Part shown: piece after piece, positions 41,001-56,000 of the stretch
Layout: the number at the start of each line of letters is the position of its first letter
Numbering within the stretch: the stretch's first letter is position 1
NCBI GenBank assembly: GCA_013397795.1
Contig: VZTJ01005684.1
Coordinates: 312,922-376,921, forward strand
DNA: 64,000 nucleotides
DNA from: Orthonyx spaldingii
Lineage: Eukaryota > Chordata > Aves > Passeriformes > Orthonychidae
Reading direction: 5' to 3'
Program-made: the position numbers and the translations under genes
The notes under the pieces: model-generated
What the model was told of the DNA's origin: nothing
The model's database searches: none
The model's input: the letters and a program-made list of their open reading frames with translations, nothing else

Positions 41001-44000
41001 ATGTCTCTGGGGCGACTCCTCCGTCGAGCCTCCTCGAAAGCATCCGACCTCCTGACCCTGACTCCGGGTGGCAGCAGCGGCTCCTCCTCCGTGCTCGATG
41101 GGGAGATCATCTACTCCAAGAACAATGTCTGTGTCCACCCCCCAGAGCTGCTGCAGGGCATCGGGGAGCACCATCCAGGTGATGGGGTGTTGCAGGCACT
41201 GCCCACTCTCTCTTTTTCTCTCTCCTGGGTGTTGCTTCTGTCAAGTTCTACACCTTGGGCTCTAAGAAATGAAGAGGTGCCAGTGGGGGACAGGGCAAGG
41301 CAGTTTTGTGGAAGACTAAGGAAAGCCATCCACAAGCTGATTCATCAGCTCTTCTTTTAGCAGGAAGATTAGTGATATTGCTCCTTTCTCTTCTGATCCA
41401 CCGTGGATTTACCTGGTTTAGTAAATCCTTTTTTACAGTCAGATGTTCTCATTTGAGGACAGTAACTTCTATTGCTCCTTCAAGTCCATGAATTGTTCAG
41501 AAATCCAAGTATCCTCTTGTAACTGTCATTGCTGGAGAGGCGTTGGCAACCACTGTTAAAGGGAAAATCAAAAAAGTCTAATTGTGGCTGCATGCACTGG
41601 AGTAAATGAGGATAAATCCTGCTCTGTCCTTTTTTTCTCATCTGTTCCTGTGCTCTTTCATGTTCTCGTCAAAGACCTGTGGCTCTTGGCTTAGCTTCAC
41701 AAAGCGAATTATTGTCTGAACGCTGACCCTTGCTTTCCTTTTTGTGTGGGTGACTTCTTTTTCATGGCTTGCCATGAAAACTATAGCCCTTTAGCTATAC
41801 TAAGGTAAATATTCTTGAGAAATCAATGTTCAGCTGGCACTTAAAATTGTTTAACTAAGAAACAGTAGAACTTTTTCATGTGGCAACATATTTTATAATT
41901 TACTCTTCATGAGTAAATCTGTCCAGGAAGTCCAAGTATTTGCATGTCATTTCTCTGTTCAGTTAGGCCAGAGGGAATTTAGACTGTTCAAAAGCCACAT
42001 TCAGACTTGAAATGTTTTGCAAATACTGAGTAATGTTCAGCACTCCACAATTCCTGTGACGGAATTCTGTCCTGGTAAATAAAAAGGTTTGTTTTGCCCC
42101 TGTGTAGTGGTAGTGAAGTGACAGGAGTCACAGAATGGTTTGGGTTGGGAAGGACCTTAAAGATCATCTCCTTCCATCCCCCTGCCATGGGCAGGAGCAC
42201 CTTTCACCAGACCAGGTTGCTCAGAGCCCCATCCAGCTTGGCCTTGAACATTTCCAGGGATGGGGAGATGGGGAAAGGGAAATTCCAGGGCTGTGCAGTT
42301 TCCTTAGAACAACTCCGTGTCACAGCTGGCGCTCCTGTGCTCTCTCTCAGGCTATTTGTGCTTGTACATGGAGAAGGACGAGCTGCTGGGGACCACGCTG
42401 ATCCTGGCCTGGGTGCCCAACTCGCGCATCCAGAGGCAGGATGAGGAAGCCCTGCGCTACATCACCCCTGAGAGCTCCCCGGTGCGCAAAGCGCCCCGAA
42501 AGCGCGGCCGCCACACCCAGGGCCTCGGCATTGGCCGGCCTGCGTCCCCCCCGGAGCAGAGAGGGGCACTGACCCTCCGGGGGGATGAGATCCTCACGGT
42601 GTCACAGCTCGTGAGGGACGGGCCCCCCTCGGAAGGGGAGAAGCTGTCGCAGAGTGGCTCCCGCCGGTCCCCGCAGCCCCCGCGCAGCGACTCAGGGACC
42701 CTGTCCACAGTCAGCTCCCAGGAGGAGCAGAACAGGTCGGAGGGCACGGAGGAGGGCCTGGACTGCAGGGAGGACGAGGGCTCCCTGGAGCTGTCTGCTG
42801 ACGACGTGAGCAGGGACAGCACCTTTGACTCTGATTCTGATGCCTTCTCTTCCCCCTTCTGCCTCTCTCCCATCAGTGAAGCCCTGGGGAAAAGCAGCAG
42901 TTCCGTGTTCCTGGACAGTGAAAGCAGGTGAGTGCATCCTTCCTTTCTCTGGTTTCTGGGTGCTGGGTGCTGAGCTTGGAGATGCTGAAGGAAGTTGAGA
43001 AACTTCACAGTGGCATTGAGCTCAAAGTCCTGTCTTGCTTCAGACTCCAATGGAATTTACAGGAAACTCAGCCAGTTCTGCTTCTGCTCAGTGAACCCTG
43101 GCTGTGTATGTTCTTTCAGGTGAATTGTCTTGAGCCCTGGAAGCAGCATTGCTAAATTAAAAAAACAGGTCCTTTGTTGGCCCAATTGGCTCTGCTGAGG
43201 ATCTGAGCTTGTTGCTTCTCATGCAGAGCCACATCAAAGGGCCCAGATGACTTCCTCAGCCGTGGGCAGCTCTCCAGGCCCTGTGTTGACACAAAACCTG
43301 CGTGTGGGAGCTTGTTTTGATGCTGTTCAGAACGTGGTCCCACTTCAGACAGATGAATATTAATTCTTGCATGTCTAACCTGGGTATTTCAGTCAATGCT
43401 TCTCAGTGTCACCTGCAGTAAACTCTACACAGGGAAAGAGGGCACCTTGGCAAGGGAGTAAGAAGCAGGAGGGCACCTGTTTAACTCACTGTTTCCATAC
43501 CCAGTGGTTCTGACTTTCTGGGCCCTGCCCTGTTGGTGTGGTACTCATTTCCATCTCGGGGAGGATGGACGTGCTGCCTTCCTGAAGCACCACGGGGATG
43601 ATTTTTAGGCTGCAACTCAATTTTGAAACTACACCTGAAGTGAGAAGAAACGAGTTCTCCTTTGTGCGTGTCAGCAATGGACAGACTGCACCGAGAGTTG
43701 ACAATTGAAGAGATTTTGCCTCTATTTTGCGGGCTAATCCCAAGCCCAGCGAATGCCAGTAAGAACAAGGTTTGTGAGGAAGTGTTCTAATAGATTCAGT
43801 TCTCTCTGGATATTTCAAAACCCTTCAGCGAGGTGATGTCAGACTTTGTATCAGCTTTGCATTCAAGATGTGCCCCAGCAGGATGCTGGAGTTGCTGGGG
43901 TTGAGCTCTGCAGCACCTGTGCAGTGGGTTGAGTGGTGGCTGTCCCATCCCATCCCAAGTAATAAAGTCCAGCCTTTGCCAGGTCAGTAGGTGAGAGAAA

Positions 44001-47000
44001 CGCCAGTGACCGTGAGTGAAATGTGCGTGGCCCGGCATCTTCTGTCCTCATAGAGGGACTGTGAAGCTTAGGGCTCAAGGATGTGTTATTATCCCACTGT
44101 AGTGGTTGAAAGTGGGAAGAGCGAGGGACGCGTTCGGAATAACATCCTGGCTGCTGAAAACCAGGAGGCTGAGCTCATCCTGGGGAAACCCCAGTGCCAC
44201 AGCCCACGTGCTGTGCCAGGAATGCTGTGGGCTTGGGTTGCTCCCGCAAGGAGCTGCTGCAGGAGGGTCCCAGGCAGCGTCCAGTGACTCAGGAGTGTTG
44301 TGGTTTAACTGTGCTGCAACACTTATGCTCTGAGCTGCAAATAGTGTCAGGAAAGGAAGGAAATACGGTTTATTGCATCTTTTCTGCCTTGTCTGTGAAT
44401 TCCTGCGGCATTTCCCTGCCCTCTGCCGGCTTTTCCTCCCTGCTGCTGGAGCCCAGACAGCTCCAGCCAGGCAGAGCCGGCTCCGCACTCACAGCTCAGG
44501 GGCCTGCTTGGCTTTGCTTTTTTTTCTTCTTTTTTAACTCCTGTGGTGCCAGTCTGAAGCCTCACACAGTGCACGTGACACTCATAATAGGCAGCAGATT
44601 AATAAAACAGAGCTTTTGTTGTTTGGGACTTCTGACTTGAAAGTGTTTTGTCCAGTGTGTGTGTTTTTTATGCCAATTTGTTCTTCCCCATTGAGCCGCC
44701 TTCCATGGAATCTGCAGGATCGTACAAGCTGTTGAGTGGGAAATTTTCCATGGAATCCTTTGCAAAAGTCTGGTCAAAAAGCATCTCATATTTCCTGCGT
44801 TCGTCCCAGCATTTTGGGGGATGGGAGATGCTGTTTCAGAAGTCACTACAAACATAGGAACAGCTTCCTTGTTTCTTAAGGGTTTGTTTTGGTTTGGGTT
44901 TTTCTGCTGGCTGCTTCCCCTCTCAGCCAGAATTGGAGTGGGAACAAAGTTTGTGTGGCTGGCAGATTGTTTGAGCTCTCTTCCCTCCCCACCTCCCAGT
45001 CGCCACCTCCTCTCTGCCAGGAGGAACGACTGTTTCTGGTTGTTTCCCTCTGCACTGGGGAGTTGCTGCAAAGACAACTCTGCTCTTCCCTGTGGTTGCT
45101 GCAGAAGATGAAGGAATATGTTGCATTTCAGTCCAGCCAGCTTCCTGTGTGATTAAATATCCTCAGAAACGGAGAAACGGGTCACTGTGGAAGAATTGGG
45201 ATGTACAGGTACACCTGGATCAGATGAGATCAGGGGCTCGGCGAGCTGCTGGACAGAACTCCCGTGTGAGCAGGAGTCATACGTCCCATCTGCCTCTTGG
45301 AGCATCCCCTGAGGAGGTGGCCTGGCCACCTGGGCATGAGGGAGCCACAAACACTCCAGTGTGTGCAGGACGAGGACGGGGAGCAGGGAGGGAGGTGGGC
45401 TGGGGTGCCCTGGAGTTGCACAACAAGGAAGTCGGTTGTAAGTCACCAACTCACCTGATACAACATAAGGAAATAAAAACATATCCATTGTTTTTCTCCT
45501 CTTTGCTTCTCAGTTTGACAGGCTGCCAGGGGTGCCATGCAGCGGTCGATGCATCCTCCTCCCATTTACACAGTTCCTGGGGCTGGGAGCAGTGGGAGTG
45601 TCCCAGCACCAGCATGCACACTCTTGCTTCTCTCTTTAGAGCAGCCTGGCACACTGCTGTGGAGTGGCCTCATCCCTCAAGGAAAGGTGGCCTTTACTGT
45701 CCTGGGGTTTGTGTCCTTCTTAACTTTGGGGACCCCTTAGTGCTCCTGTACGTGGTTCCTGCAGGAGGCAGCTGGTAAGGGGAATGCCTGAACTGATGGC
45801 AGCTTTGGCAGGGTCTATGTTTCTGTGGAAAAGGGGGGATTCTGGAAATAAAATAATTCCATTCTGTCCCTTCCCTCCCCAGTCCCCATTGTTTGTTGCT
45901 GTCAGGAAGCATTTGCCTTGTGGCCTGAAGGACATGAGTTCAGGGCAGCTGCTCTCTGTGCCCAGCTCTGGCTCGCTGCCACCCTGGGAACTTCCTCTGC
46001 TTCCATTTTCCCCGTCAGTAAAGTGAAACTAAAAGGCTTTTGTTACATCCAGGCAACCAAATAGCATCTGACACCTCTGCAATGTCCATCCACTGATGCT
46101 GCTGGAGTTATTGAACTGACCATGACATCAGATCTATACAATCGGTTGTGGAAGCACTTAGTGCTCTGTGAGGGGGGGTTTGGTTTGGGGTGGGGGTTTG
46201 TGCTGTGCCAGAGTGATCCCTGGATAACAGGAGCGTTCATGGGTGCTCGGGCTGCTTGAGGCTTTTCACTCATCAGCTGCAATTGCTGATACCTGACAAG
46301 CACCACAACAATGCTGAAGAGGAGATACAAGTGCTGGCTGTTCCTTCACGCACTTCACCTTGGGATGTTGGTCAATACAGTCAAAATCTGGACTGAGGAG
46401 CCTCAGTGTTGGAATTGTATGAGTGGAGCTTGGGGCAACATCTGGCCAGAGACTGGAGTTCCACAAGCGACCCCACAGGTGCTGGGACAGAGGCCAGCAG
46501 TGCTCCCACAGCTCTTGCTGGAAAGGATGAGCAGAAGCGACATGATCAAGGTGGAATCAATGCAGGAAGGAAACATCTTTCATGAGACATCGATCGTTTT
46601 AGCAGCCAGTAATAAAAATAACGAAACACTGTCATAATGGAGCTGGATGATGGTGAGTTCTCATGTTCTCCGGCAGACATGAATTCATACGGCAGATCGA
46701 TCACAGACAGCCCAGGCAAAGCTCACAGCACGGGGAAAAACTCCTTTGGCGTCGCAGTTGATGCAATTTTTACGGATGTGTTGCACATCCTGTTGTTAAG
46801 CCACTTCCCAGGAGCTCATCAGTAAATGAGCTGCTCTGGGAGCGGGTGGGAGCAGCGCAGGCATTGCATCATCTTGTTTTGGCAGCTCACCTGAAGGGCT
46901 GAGAGCCATTCCAACCTCTGCAGCAAAAACAGGAGACAAAATTACAATGGAAATAAGCTGAAATTAGTGTGAACTGGCAGGAGCTCTGGAGTCATCAAGA

Positions 47001-50000
47001 GATTGGGAATTCCTTGCTGTTGTAACAGAAGTGATTATATTGGAACCAGGGGAATTGGTCACAGACTTTTAAATCTCCTGTAACTTCTTGCAGCATCTCA
47101 GTTTTGAATGATTTCAGCCTTGCGAAGGAGCATGGGGGGTGCCTGGTCCAGGCTTCAATTCCCCAGGACATGCCTGAACTGGTGCCACTTATGATGTAAG
47201 ACAATGAAGCTCCTAATTCCATTTGTACCCAAACCCATGCCTGGGAAAAAAAAAAATCCGCAAATCCTTCTTCCATCAGAAGGATAGTCCTTTATCCCTT
47301 CTGTTTGTGTTGTGGGGTCGGGTGTAAGCTTCCCTGAGGCAGGGGTGGTCTGTGTGGAGCCGGGCACTGGGAAAGGGAGCTGGCCTGAGCCATCAGCAGC
47401 ACTGTGTGTAATCAATTAAAGTTGTTCCCGGCTGCAAAGCTGAGAAGGTTGGACAGATCTAAGAGATTGCAGAGGCATACGGCTCTATCTTGCTTTATAT
47501 AAATATTTGAACAGCAAGAACATTAATTATAGCAGGTTTGTTTCTTCCCTCTGTTGGGTTGCTGCCAGATTTCGTTGGAAGAAAATAGTGACAGCTAACT
47601 TGGGATCGGGAATTGCGGCTAAGGGGGTCCGTGAAGCTCTTTATTTGAGATGTCGGGGAAGGACGGAGAGCGGGTGATCCCCAGGAGGGAGAGCCCACGG
47701 CCACGCAGCGAGGAAGGGATGGGGGAGTCCCCTGTGCCCCCCAGGCCTCTGGGGTGCCGGGCGTTGTTCGGGTCTGCTCAGGAGAGCGGGGAAGGCCCGA
47801 GCTCCTGCTTGGAACGCGGCTCCGTGGGCAGGGCCGTCCCGGCTTTCTGTGGAGCTGTGGCCCGTGGCTTTTTCGTGGCCTGTGACCGCGAGTCGCTGCC
47901 ATGGCCGGTGCCCGTGGCCGTGGCCGTGACCGGTGACCGTGACCGTGGCCATGACCGGGGGCCGGTGACCGGGGCCGGGGCCGGGGCCGGGGCCGGGGCC
48001 GGTCCGTGTCGCGGTGAGGCCGCCAGGGGGCGCGCTGTGCCCAGCGGTGCCCCCCGGGACCCCCGGTGCTGCCCCCCCTCCTCCCCTCACGGCGGCCAAG
48101 GCGGGAGATCCCGGAGCCATGGAATGCTTTGGGTGCAAAGGGACCTTAAACCCCATCCAGTGCCGTGGGCAGGGACACCTTCCACTGTCCCAGGCTGCCC
48201 CAAGCTCCGTCCAACCCGGCCTTGGACACTTGCAGGGATCCAGGCACAGCCGCAGCTTCTCTGAGCACCCTGTGCCAGGACCTCCCCACCCTCACAGGAA
48301 AGGATTTCTTCCTGATATCTAATCTAAACCTACTTTCAGTTTGAAACCAATCCCCTTTGTCCTGGCACTTCATCCCTTGTAAAATCTCTCTCTCCATGTT
48401 TCTTGCCAGCTCTTTCAGGCATTGGAAGGCCACAATGAGGTCACCCCAAAGCTTCTCCTCTCCAGGTGAACAATCCCAGCTCTCTCAGCCTTTGCTCCCA
48501 GCAGAGCTGCTCCATCCCTCTGACCATCCTGGTGCCGCCTCTGGACTCTCTCCAGCAGCTCCAGATCCCTTCTGTGCTGGGCCCCAGGGCTGCAGCAGCT
48601 CTGCAGGTGAGGTCTCACCTGAGCACAGGGGCAGAGGGGCACAATCCCCCCTTTCCTGCTGCACAATCCCCCCTTTCCTGCTGCACAATCCCCTCTTTCC
48701 TGCTGCACAGTCCCCCCTTCCTTGCTGCACAATCCCCCCTTCCCTGCTGCCCACACTGGGGGCTCAGCCTGGCTCGGGGTGTTCTGGTCCCAGCACACAC
48801 GGCTGGGGCATGGCCAGCTCTCACCCACCAGCATCCCCAAGTCCTTCTCCTCAGGGCTGCCTTCACCTTTTCCCTGGATATTCTTGCATTTCTTCTGTTA
48901 CTTATTTATACAATCACAACGCCCAGAAATCTGAATGGAGAGCAGAGATAAATGGCACTGGCAGGTATCCACAGCTTTGTGAGGGAAGAATTGTGTTAAG
49001 TGAATCAAAATAAAGAGCATGTCCCCTCCAAAGCACCACAGTATATGCAAATAAATCTGCACGGCCTCTGTCTCTTTGGCTCGGGCCTCGCAATTATCCC
49101 AGCATTAGGCATTTACAATAACTCTGGAACATGCTTTTAGGCAGCGCTCCTCTTTCCTCTCCCTTTTCTGCTACTTGAAGCAAGCTCTTCCCCTGGGAAA
49201 TCCGTATTGTCTTGTGGAAACAGTGAAATCCTCCCTGGGTGGTGCTGGCTCAGCTCACGCTGGGGCAGCAGCAGAGTCTGGGGAGTTGGTTAACTTTGCC
49301 ACTAAAATGTCCCTCTGAAATTCCCAGTTCACTGCTTAGAGCCAGGAATATAAGAACAAAGGTAATCGGCAGGTCTTTCAAGGGAGCAGTGGTTTGAAGG
49401 CTTGATTATAATTAGCATAATTAGGGGAGAATTTTATTTTTGCATGGATTGAACTGAAAGGAAAAAAAGCAAAAAAATCCATTGATTTTAAAAATAAAAT
49501 AAACATGGGGAAGAAAGGTCCCCTTCTCCAGGCTGGAATGGGCTGAAAAGCAAACATTCTTTTTTGGGCTTTGCTGAGAAATCACTTTTTCCATCTAAGG
49601 AATTTTTTTTTAAGTGTTGCATTTCGATTGATTTATTAATGAGCGTAAGCCCAGGCATGAGGTGCCCCTTCTCTGTATGGATTGTAAAAATCCACCATTG
49701 AGCTTCTGGAATGTTTTCCTCCCTTAAACTGAAGGTAACATTTGCATCCTTGAGCAGTGTCCGCTCAGCTCGAAGTGATTTGTTGTGTTTGGCTACTCGG
49801 AGCTGTGTGTATTTTATTCCTAAGCATCAAACTGCGCATTCTGCCCCCTCTCCCTCCCTGCAACAAGAAGTCACAGAGAAAAACAGAAGAACCTCGCTTG
49901 GATTTACCTGAGCAGCTCCACCTGTGTGGAAGTGTCAGCTGTGAAAGCTGCTTGTTTGTCGCCTAGCTGGAGGTAGATGTGTATCACATTCCAGACTTTG

Positions 50001-53000
50001 GGGAAAAGAGATTAAAACACCCATTAGTTCACTACAAACTTCTGATTTTTTTTTTTTTTTTTGCCTTTCCCATTTACATTCAAAATAATTAACTCAAGAA
50101 CTCTGGGTTTATTTTATTTTCCTTTTGCTTTAACTCACAGCACTGGGGGGACCCTTCAGAGGCTGCAGAGCTGTTTTTCCAATGCCCCCTTGCTGGCTGG
50201 AATCGTTCAGCTTCCCCTCAGGCCTCGAGGGCTTGGAGGGATGAATTAGGAGCAACAAAGCCCCCAGTGTGGTGAGGCTTTCACCTCTCTCGGGCGCGGG
50301 GCAGGACGGCAGCACCAGCATCACCGTGGGGTGGGGTGGTGGGTGCCCCCCGGTCGCTGTTGTCACCAACATCTGGGATGGGGATCTGTGTTCTACCTCT
50401 GCCAGGTAGTTGGGAAGCTCTGGGAAGGCAGACAGGGTGCTGGGAACACGGCTTGCAATAGCCCCGTAAAGCAGAACAAATCGGTTTGATCTTTATTTCT
50501 CAAGGACAAACCAATTACGCCCGTCAGAAGGCAAAGCTGCATAATCGGGTTTCCGCGAGTCCCTCGCCGTGTTACCGTGGTTTATTTGTCAGGCTGGTGT
50601 TGGCAGAGCTGATGTTAATTCCCAGCCCCGTCCCTGATGGTGAACTTGCTGTTTCAGCCCAAGGTCAGAGGGTGCCCGCGGAGTCCCTGCGCTCCCCACA
50701 GCGCCTGAACACGGCTCGTGGCCACGGACCCTCTGCTCCGTCCTGTCCGACGTGAGGCAGGGACTGCAGCACTTCCCAGATGTAAACAGCCTGTTCTTTG
50801 GATGTTGTTAATAACAGGAATGCGAGGAGTGACTAACAACAATGCGCTGACTTGGACAAGCGCTTGGATCTGCTTCCCGGTGCCCTGCTTGAAAGGATAC
50901 AATTATTTTTTGTAACTGTTTATTTTCCCTTTGCAACAAGCTAAGCGAAGCAAGTTTGTCAGAGGCAGAGTGCTCCTAATTTGGTCTCCAGTGACCTCTG
51001 CAGCCGTGATTGGCAGCCCAGTGTCAAGAAGGAACTTGTGCCTGTGAGATAGAAATGAGCAGAACAAATGCCGTAGGACAGCTTGGGTTCCCCGGGGGAC
51101 ACGGGCTCAAAAAGGTGAAAGAAGTGCAATTACAGGAGGTTTTCAGCACAGAAAGTTAATTAGCTACTAAATAGCATTTAGTGCAGTTCAACGTGGGGAA
51201 ATTTATGTTTTGAAAGCAAACAGATCAATGGAAAGCCTGTGGAACAAGCTCTTGGAAAGTCCATGTTGACATCCGTGTACTTTGTACTATAGCAGCCTGA
51301 GTAGTTTTTCCCAGGTTTCCCCAACAAATAGGATGAATTGTTAGATTTGTTTCCCATGTGTTTGCAGATGTATAGAAATGCTCCCACATGAGGATGTTTT
51401 GACATTTAATTTTAGAAAGCCTGGCTAGGCTTTCTAAATCCAGGCTATCCAATACGTTGTTCCCTAGTCACCGTGGTCAGTGGAAATCGATTCTGTTCGA
51501 GTTCTCTGAAGCCCAGAAACTTCCAAGTTCCAAATGTTTTCAGCCAAAGGGTGGGTTTAACACAATTCCTAACCTGGTTACTCGTCTGTGCTGGTCAGAG
51601 TGAGGAGCTGGTGTGACAGCAGCGTTTCCCTGTCTGTGGCTGGCTCTGTGTGGCCATACCCCACAGGAAGCTGGTGCTGTTCTGTGAGTATTCTTCCAGC
51701 CCTGCTCTGCAGAGCAAGCAGAGACATTCTGACATCTTTTTTATAATCCTAAATTACCAATCTGGTTTCCTTTGCATGTCTTTTTTGTCACTGAAGTCAG
51801 CACATTTCAGTCTATAATATATGTATATTGTCAAGGACACTTTTTTTATCAGAACAATGGATTTTAGTTCCAGATGCTCAATATTACCTCACTCTGTACA
51901 GCCACTGCACTAGATTTTTAGGCATTTCAGGATAGCTTTGAACTTTTATTGGCAGATTATTTGTTTGAAGCTGTCTGTCTTAGCAGCTGATGCTGCCAGG
52001 AGCTGTTTCACCTTTCTGGGAAGAAGAGGAACCCAGAAGGTCAGTGCCTGTGGGGAATAGTGGAGAAACAGAGAAATGCTAACCCCTGGGGAGGCAAAGG
52101 GGCATGTAATTCCCATTACATGGATGCTCATACATTATGATGATACTCATTGTCTGTAAATGATGCTCCCGAGCCGGCGTGCAGGAATGCCGGGGCTGTG
52201 GGAGCCGTTATTAGTGACAGCGTGCGTTAGCGTGGGGGTGATGGAGAGCCAGCTCCAGCAGCAGGGTTTGGCCCTGGCAGGAGGCTCTCTGGGAATCAGG
52301 TGGTGCACGCTGACAGCTTGGGTAACTGCCACAGCATGGCTGTAGCCTTCAGCCCCTTTCTCTCTCGTAATTATATTTGTCACATCACGTGGTAAAATGA
52401 ATTATTAGGTCTTTGTTGCTGAAATTGGCTTCCCAGGTAATCGGGGCAGGTCTCTGGAACAGAAATAATAATTGGGTTTAGCTCTCTGTGCCGTAGGTGT
52501 GTTCCAGGGCTTTGGAACAGAGAGTTGGGTCCCATTGCTGCAGGTTGAGTCTCACCTGCAATGTGTGAGTTCCTCGACCAGGTGTGCGAGAGGTCCCATG
52601 TACTGGGAAGGGGATGGTGGCTCCTTAGGGGCTACAAAAGCTTGAGGAATGTGGGTATGGTTGGCTGCTGTAGTTGATTGATGAGTGGAGAAAATACACC
52701 AGCCCCTGGTCTTGCTCCTCAGCAGGAATGTGTTTTGAGGTGAGAGTGGTGGGACTTGGGTGAGGGCAAAAGGCTGAGGTGGAATCACAGAATCACCGAG
52801 TTGTTTGGGTTGAAGAGCCCTCAGAGATCATCGAGTCCAATCATTCCCCCAGAACTGCCCAGGCCACCACTGACCCATGTCCCCAAGTGCCACATGGCTG
52901 TTAAATCCCTCCAGGGGTAGGGACTCCACCACTGCCCTGGGCAGCCCGTACCAATGTCTGACAGCCCTTTCCATGGAGAATTTTTCCCCAGTATTCAACC

Positions 53001-56000
53001 TGACCCTTCCCTGGCACAACTTGAGACTGTTTCCTTCTGTCCTGTCCCTTGTTCCCTGGGAGCAGAGCCTGACTCCCACCTGGCTCCACTCTTCTGTCAG
53101 GGAATGAGAAGGTCCCCCCTGAACTTCCTTTTCTCCAGGCTGAGCCCCTTTCCCAGCTCCCTCAGCCACTCCTGGGGCTCCAGCCCCTTCCCCAGCTCCA
53201 TTCCCTTCCCTGGACATGCTCCAGCCCCTCCATGACCATGTTGGACTGAACACATGAACATGGCCCAGGGTTTCCTGACCCAGGTTTTGCTAATCCTCCT
53301 TGATTTTTTTATCTATCCCTTTTATTCCCGTGGCCCACTGCACTTGTTTTGCTGACCAGTGCTGTGTACTAGCTGGTGCTCTGTTTTTCCTGGATCCCAT
53401 AACCCAAAGTTGCTCTGGAATGTTCCTCCAGCTATTTGCATTGCAGTGCTTCAGCTCCCTGCTTTTACAGGGTGCTCTGGGATAAATTCCACGTCCAACA
53501 GATAGAATAGTCTGACAAAAAATAAACTCTTCCTCTGCATCTGTCTATCTTGAGTGCCTGGTTGGAGGACTCCCCAAACCCTACAAAATTAGCAGAGATC
53601 ATACTGCTTGTTGTTACTGACCTACAGAATGATCTCAAAATCGTATTTAAAAGTAGTCCAGAGATTAGAGTATTTTCAATTTTTTTTAATCAATATGTAC
53701 AGGAAAAAGTAATTTTAGACACAGTACGGGTTTTTTCCAAATTTCCCCGGTGACTCAGTGAGCACCAGCACGAGGTGGTTCCGTCTCTGCATCTGTCCTG
53801 AGTGTGAATGTTTGTGTCCATTGAGCCCTGTGAAGGGCAGGGGGGACACAGGTGTCTCTTTCAGATTTCACCCTCTGCATCAAAGAGAACGTCGGAATTT
53901 CCCCGGGCTGCACAGGCTGAGGCACTCTGCTTACACTTGGTGCTTCTTGCTGCCTGGGAAGGGTGAACGCACTGACACAAGATGCCTCTGTGCCTGTGGG
54001 ATGCGTGTGCCAGCTTGTCACCGGTGCAGGATGGGAACTGTAAACATTTGCCTTGGAGAAGCATTTCCGGAGGATTCCCCAGTGCCAGGGCCGTGCCCGG
54101 GCTCTCCTGCCCATGGGTCTCGGGTGGCTGCTGCTGTATCCGGGGCAGATCTGGGTTACGGAGCACAGGGAACTGCAGCTGGAAATGCCGTGCTGTGCTG
54201 AGGAGCTACGGAATGCCCAGGATCAAAGCCACCCTGCCCAGCTCTACTGGTAACTCATCTCTTGGCAGTTCTCTGGACATTTCTGCTGGTCATTTCAGAT
54301 GATGTTCTTGAAGAACAGGCACGTGGATCTCTGTGACCAGGACCTGCATGATCCTCACACCAACCCATCCTCCAGCCCTTTGCCATACTGACCAGCTCCT
54401 CTTTGCAAGAGTTTTGAAAAATGGGTTGCCTCTGCATAGTCTTTGAGTTAGTTTGAGTCATCTCTTCCAGGAAAATCCTGTGTAACCAGCTGTGGCTGTT
54501 ACGAAGTGTTGCTCCATGAATACCAGCTGCTCCTAGCAGGCAGTGCAGCCCAAGTGTCTTGTACCAGGACTCTTGTTACATTTGCATTGATGTTAGATAC
54601 TGAATGTTTTAGAAAGTTTTTTTGCCACTTTATCAGAAAGTAACCCTTGATTTTTCATAAAGGCCAGTACAATCTTCATGGAGAAATTCCCAAGGCAGGG
54701 GACGGTGTATAGCTGTGCCTGTGGTCGGAGGTGTCCCAGTGTGTAACCTGGAGTGAGTTTGGATGTGTGGTGTGATCCCTATTGCCACATCCCTTCTGAG
54801 TCCTCATCCTGCAAGTGGCCTGAATGTGAGTTCTTCTTTGCTGCTTTCTTTCCAAAAACTGGAGCAGCAGAACTTCATTCCCATACAGCCACAAAGCTGC
54901 TCCTTTTGCAGGAGTCAACCAGCCTTGGTCTCATCCAGACAGTGCTGCCGGAGCGGGAAGGGGCTTGGGGATCTGAGTCACACCTTGGAACAGGGCTTGG
55001 TTAAAACTGTAACCAAGTGCCTGGGCTGTCCCGAGCCCGGTCCATGGCAATGCACTGCCCTGGCTGCGGGGAGGTGCTGCCCATGAGCCAGTCCTGTGCA
55101 AGGGGCCCTGGAGCCAGGCGCGGGAGGCACACGGATGTGAAGTGCATGCTGAGTGTGTGATTTCCAGCGTTCAGTGCCCACATTGTTGGATAAGAGGATT
55201 AGAAAACACCACATAAAGTGGCCTTGCAGGGGGCTGCTTTGTACCTGCTCCGGGCCTTGTCTGGCAAACCCCGATTTCACAGCAGAGCCCATTCAGAGCC
55301 CGCGCCGAGATTGTTCACGTGCATTGGCCTTTTTACGAGCCAAGGGGTCACAGTTTCACATTCACTTAATTCCCAAAGCACTGATATTTTTCTTTTGGGG
55401 TTGGGGCTGGTGGGGACATGGGGGCTTTTTGAGTCTAAACTCAGTTTGCATTTCAAGCTGGAGATCTGGGGTGGATTGGGAAAGGGTTGGGTTCGCCTTC
55501 TCCACTTTGCGGTGGGTTGAGGAGCTCAGATGTGATTTCCCAGTCCTTAACTCTCCCAGGTTTCAAGATTGCAGGTGGAAACCATTTGTCTGGAGTTTAT
55601 AGACATGAATCCAGGCTTGCCAGGTCCACTTGCAGAGGTGTAATGAGAAACTCAAGTTCAGGGGAAACATCTTTGGATCTTACTGGTGAAAGAGGGAATT
55701 TCCCAGATGAGATCCCAGATGAGATCCATGCTGCTGTTGGAATGTACTCATTCCTCCTGTCCCTGTTGTGGTGTGGAGTGGCTGGATGCTGAGGGGAGTG
55801 CTTGAGCTTCATCATTTTTGCCTTCTCAAAAGTCGGTGTTTTGAGGAATGGGTTTGGCGCTCCCCAGTTCTGCGTGCCAGAACTTCAGGAAAACACCAAA
55901 ACCAGGATGCTTTTTGGGATGGTAGGGAATTAATTTAAATAAATATAATTTAGTTGGTTACTGGCTGCTTGACCTTGCACTGAATGCCAGCGTCAGAATT

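Noticed and set aside
42457..43050. 197-codon minus-strand open frame
   Set aside because: Antisense of the Ser-rich TBC1D16 exon 42351-42927; low-complexity shadow.
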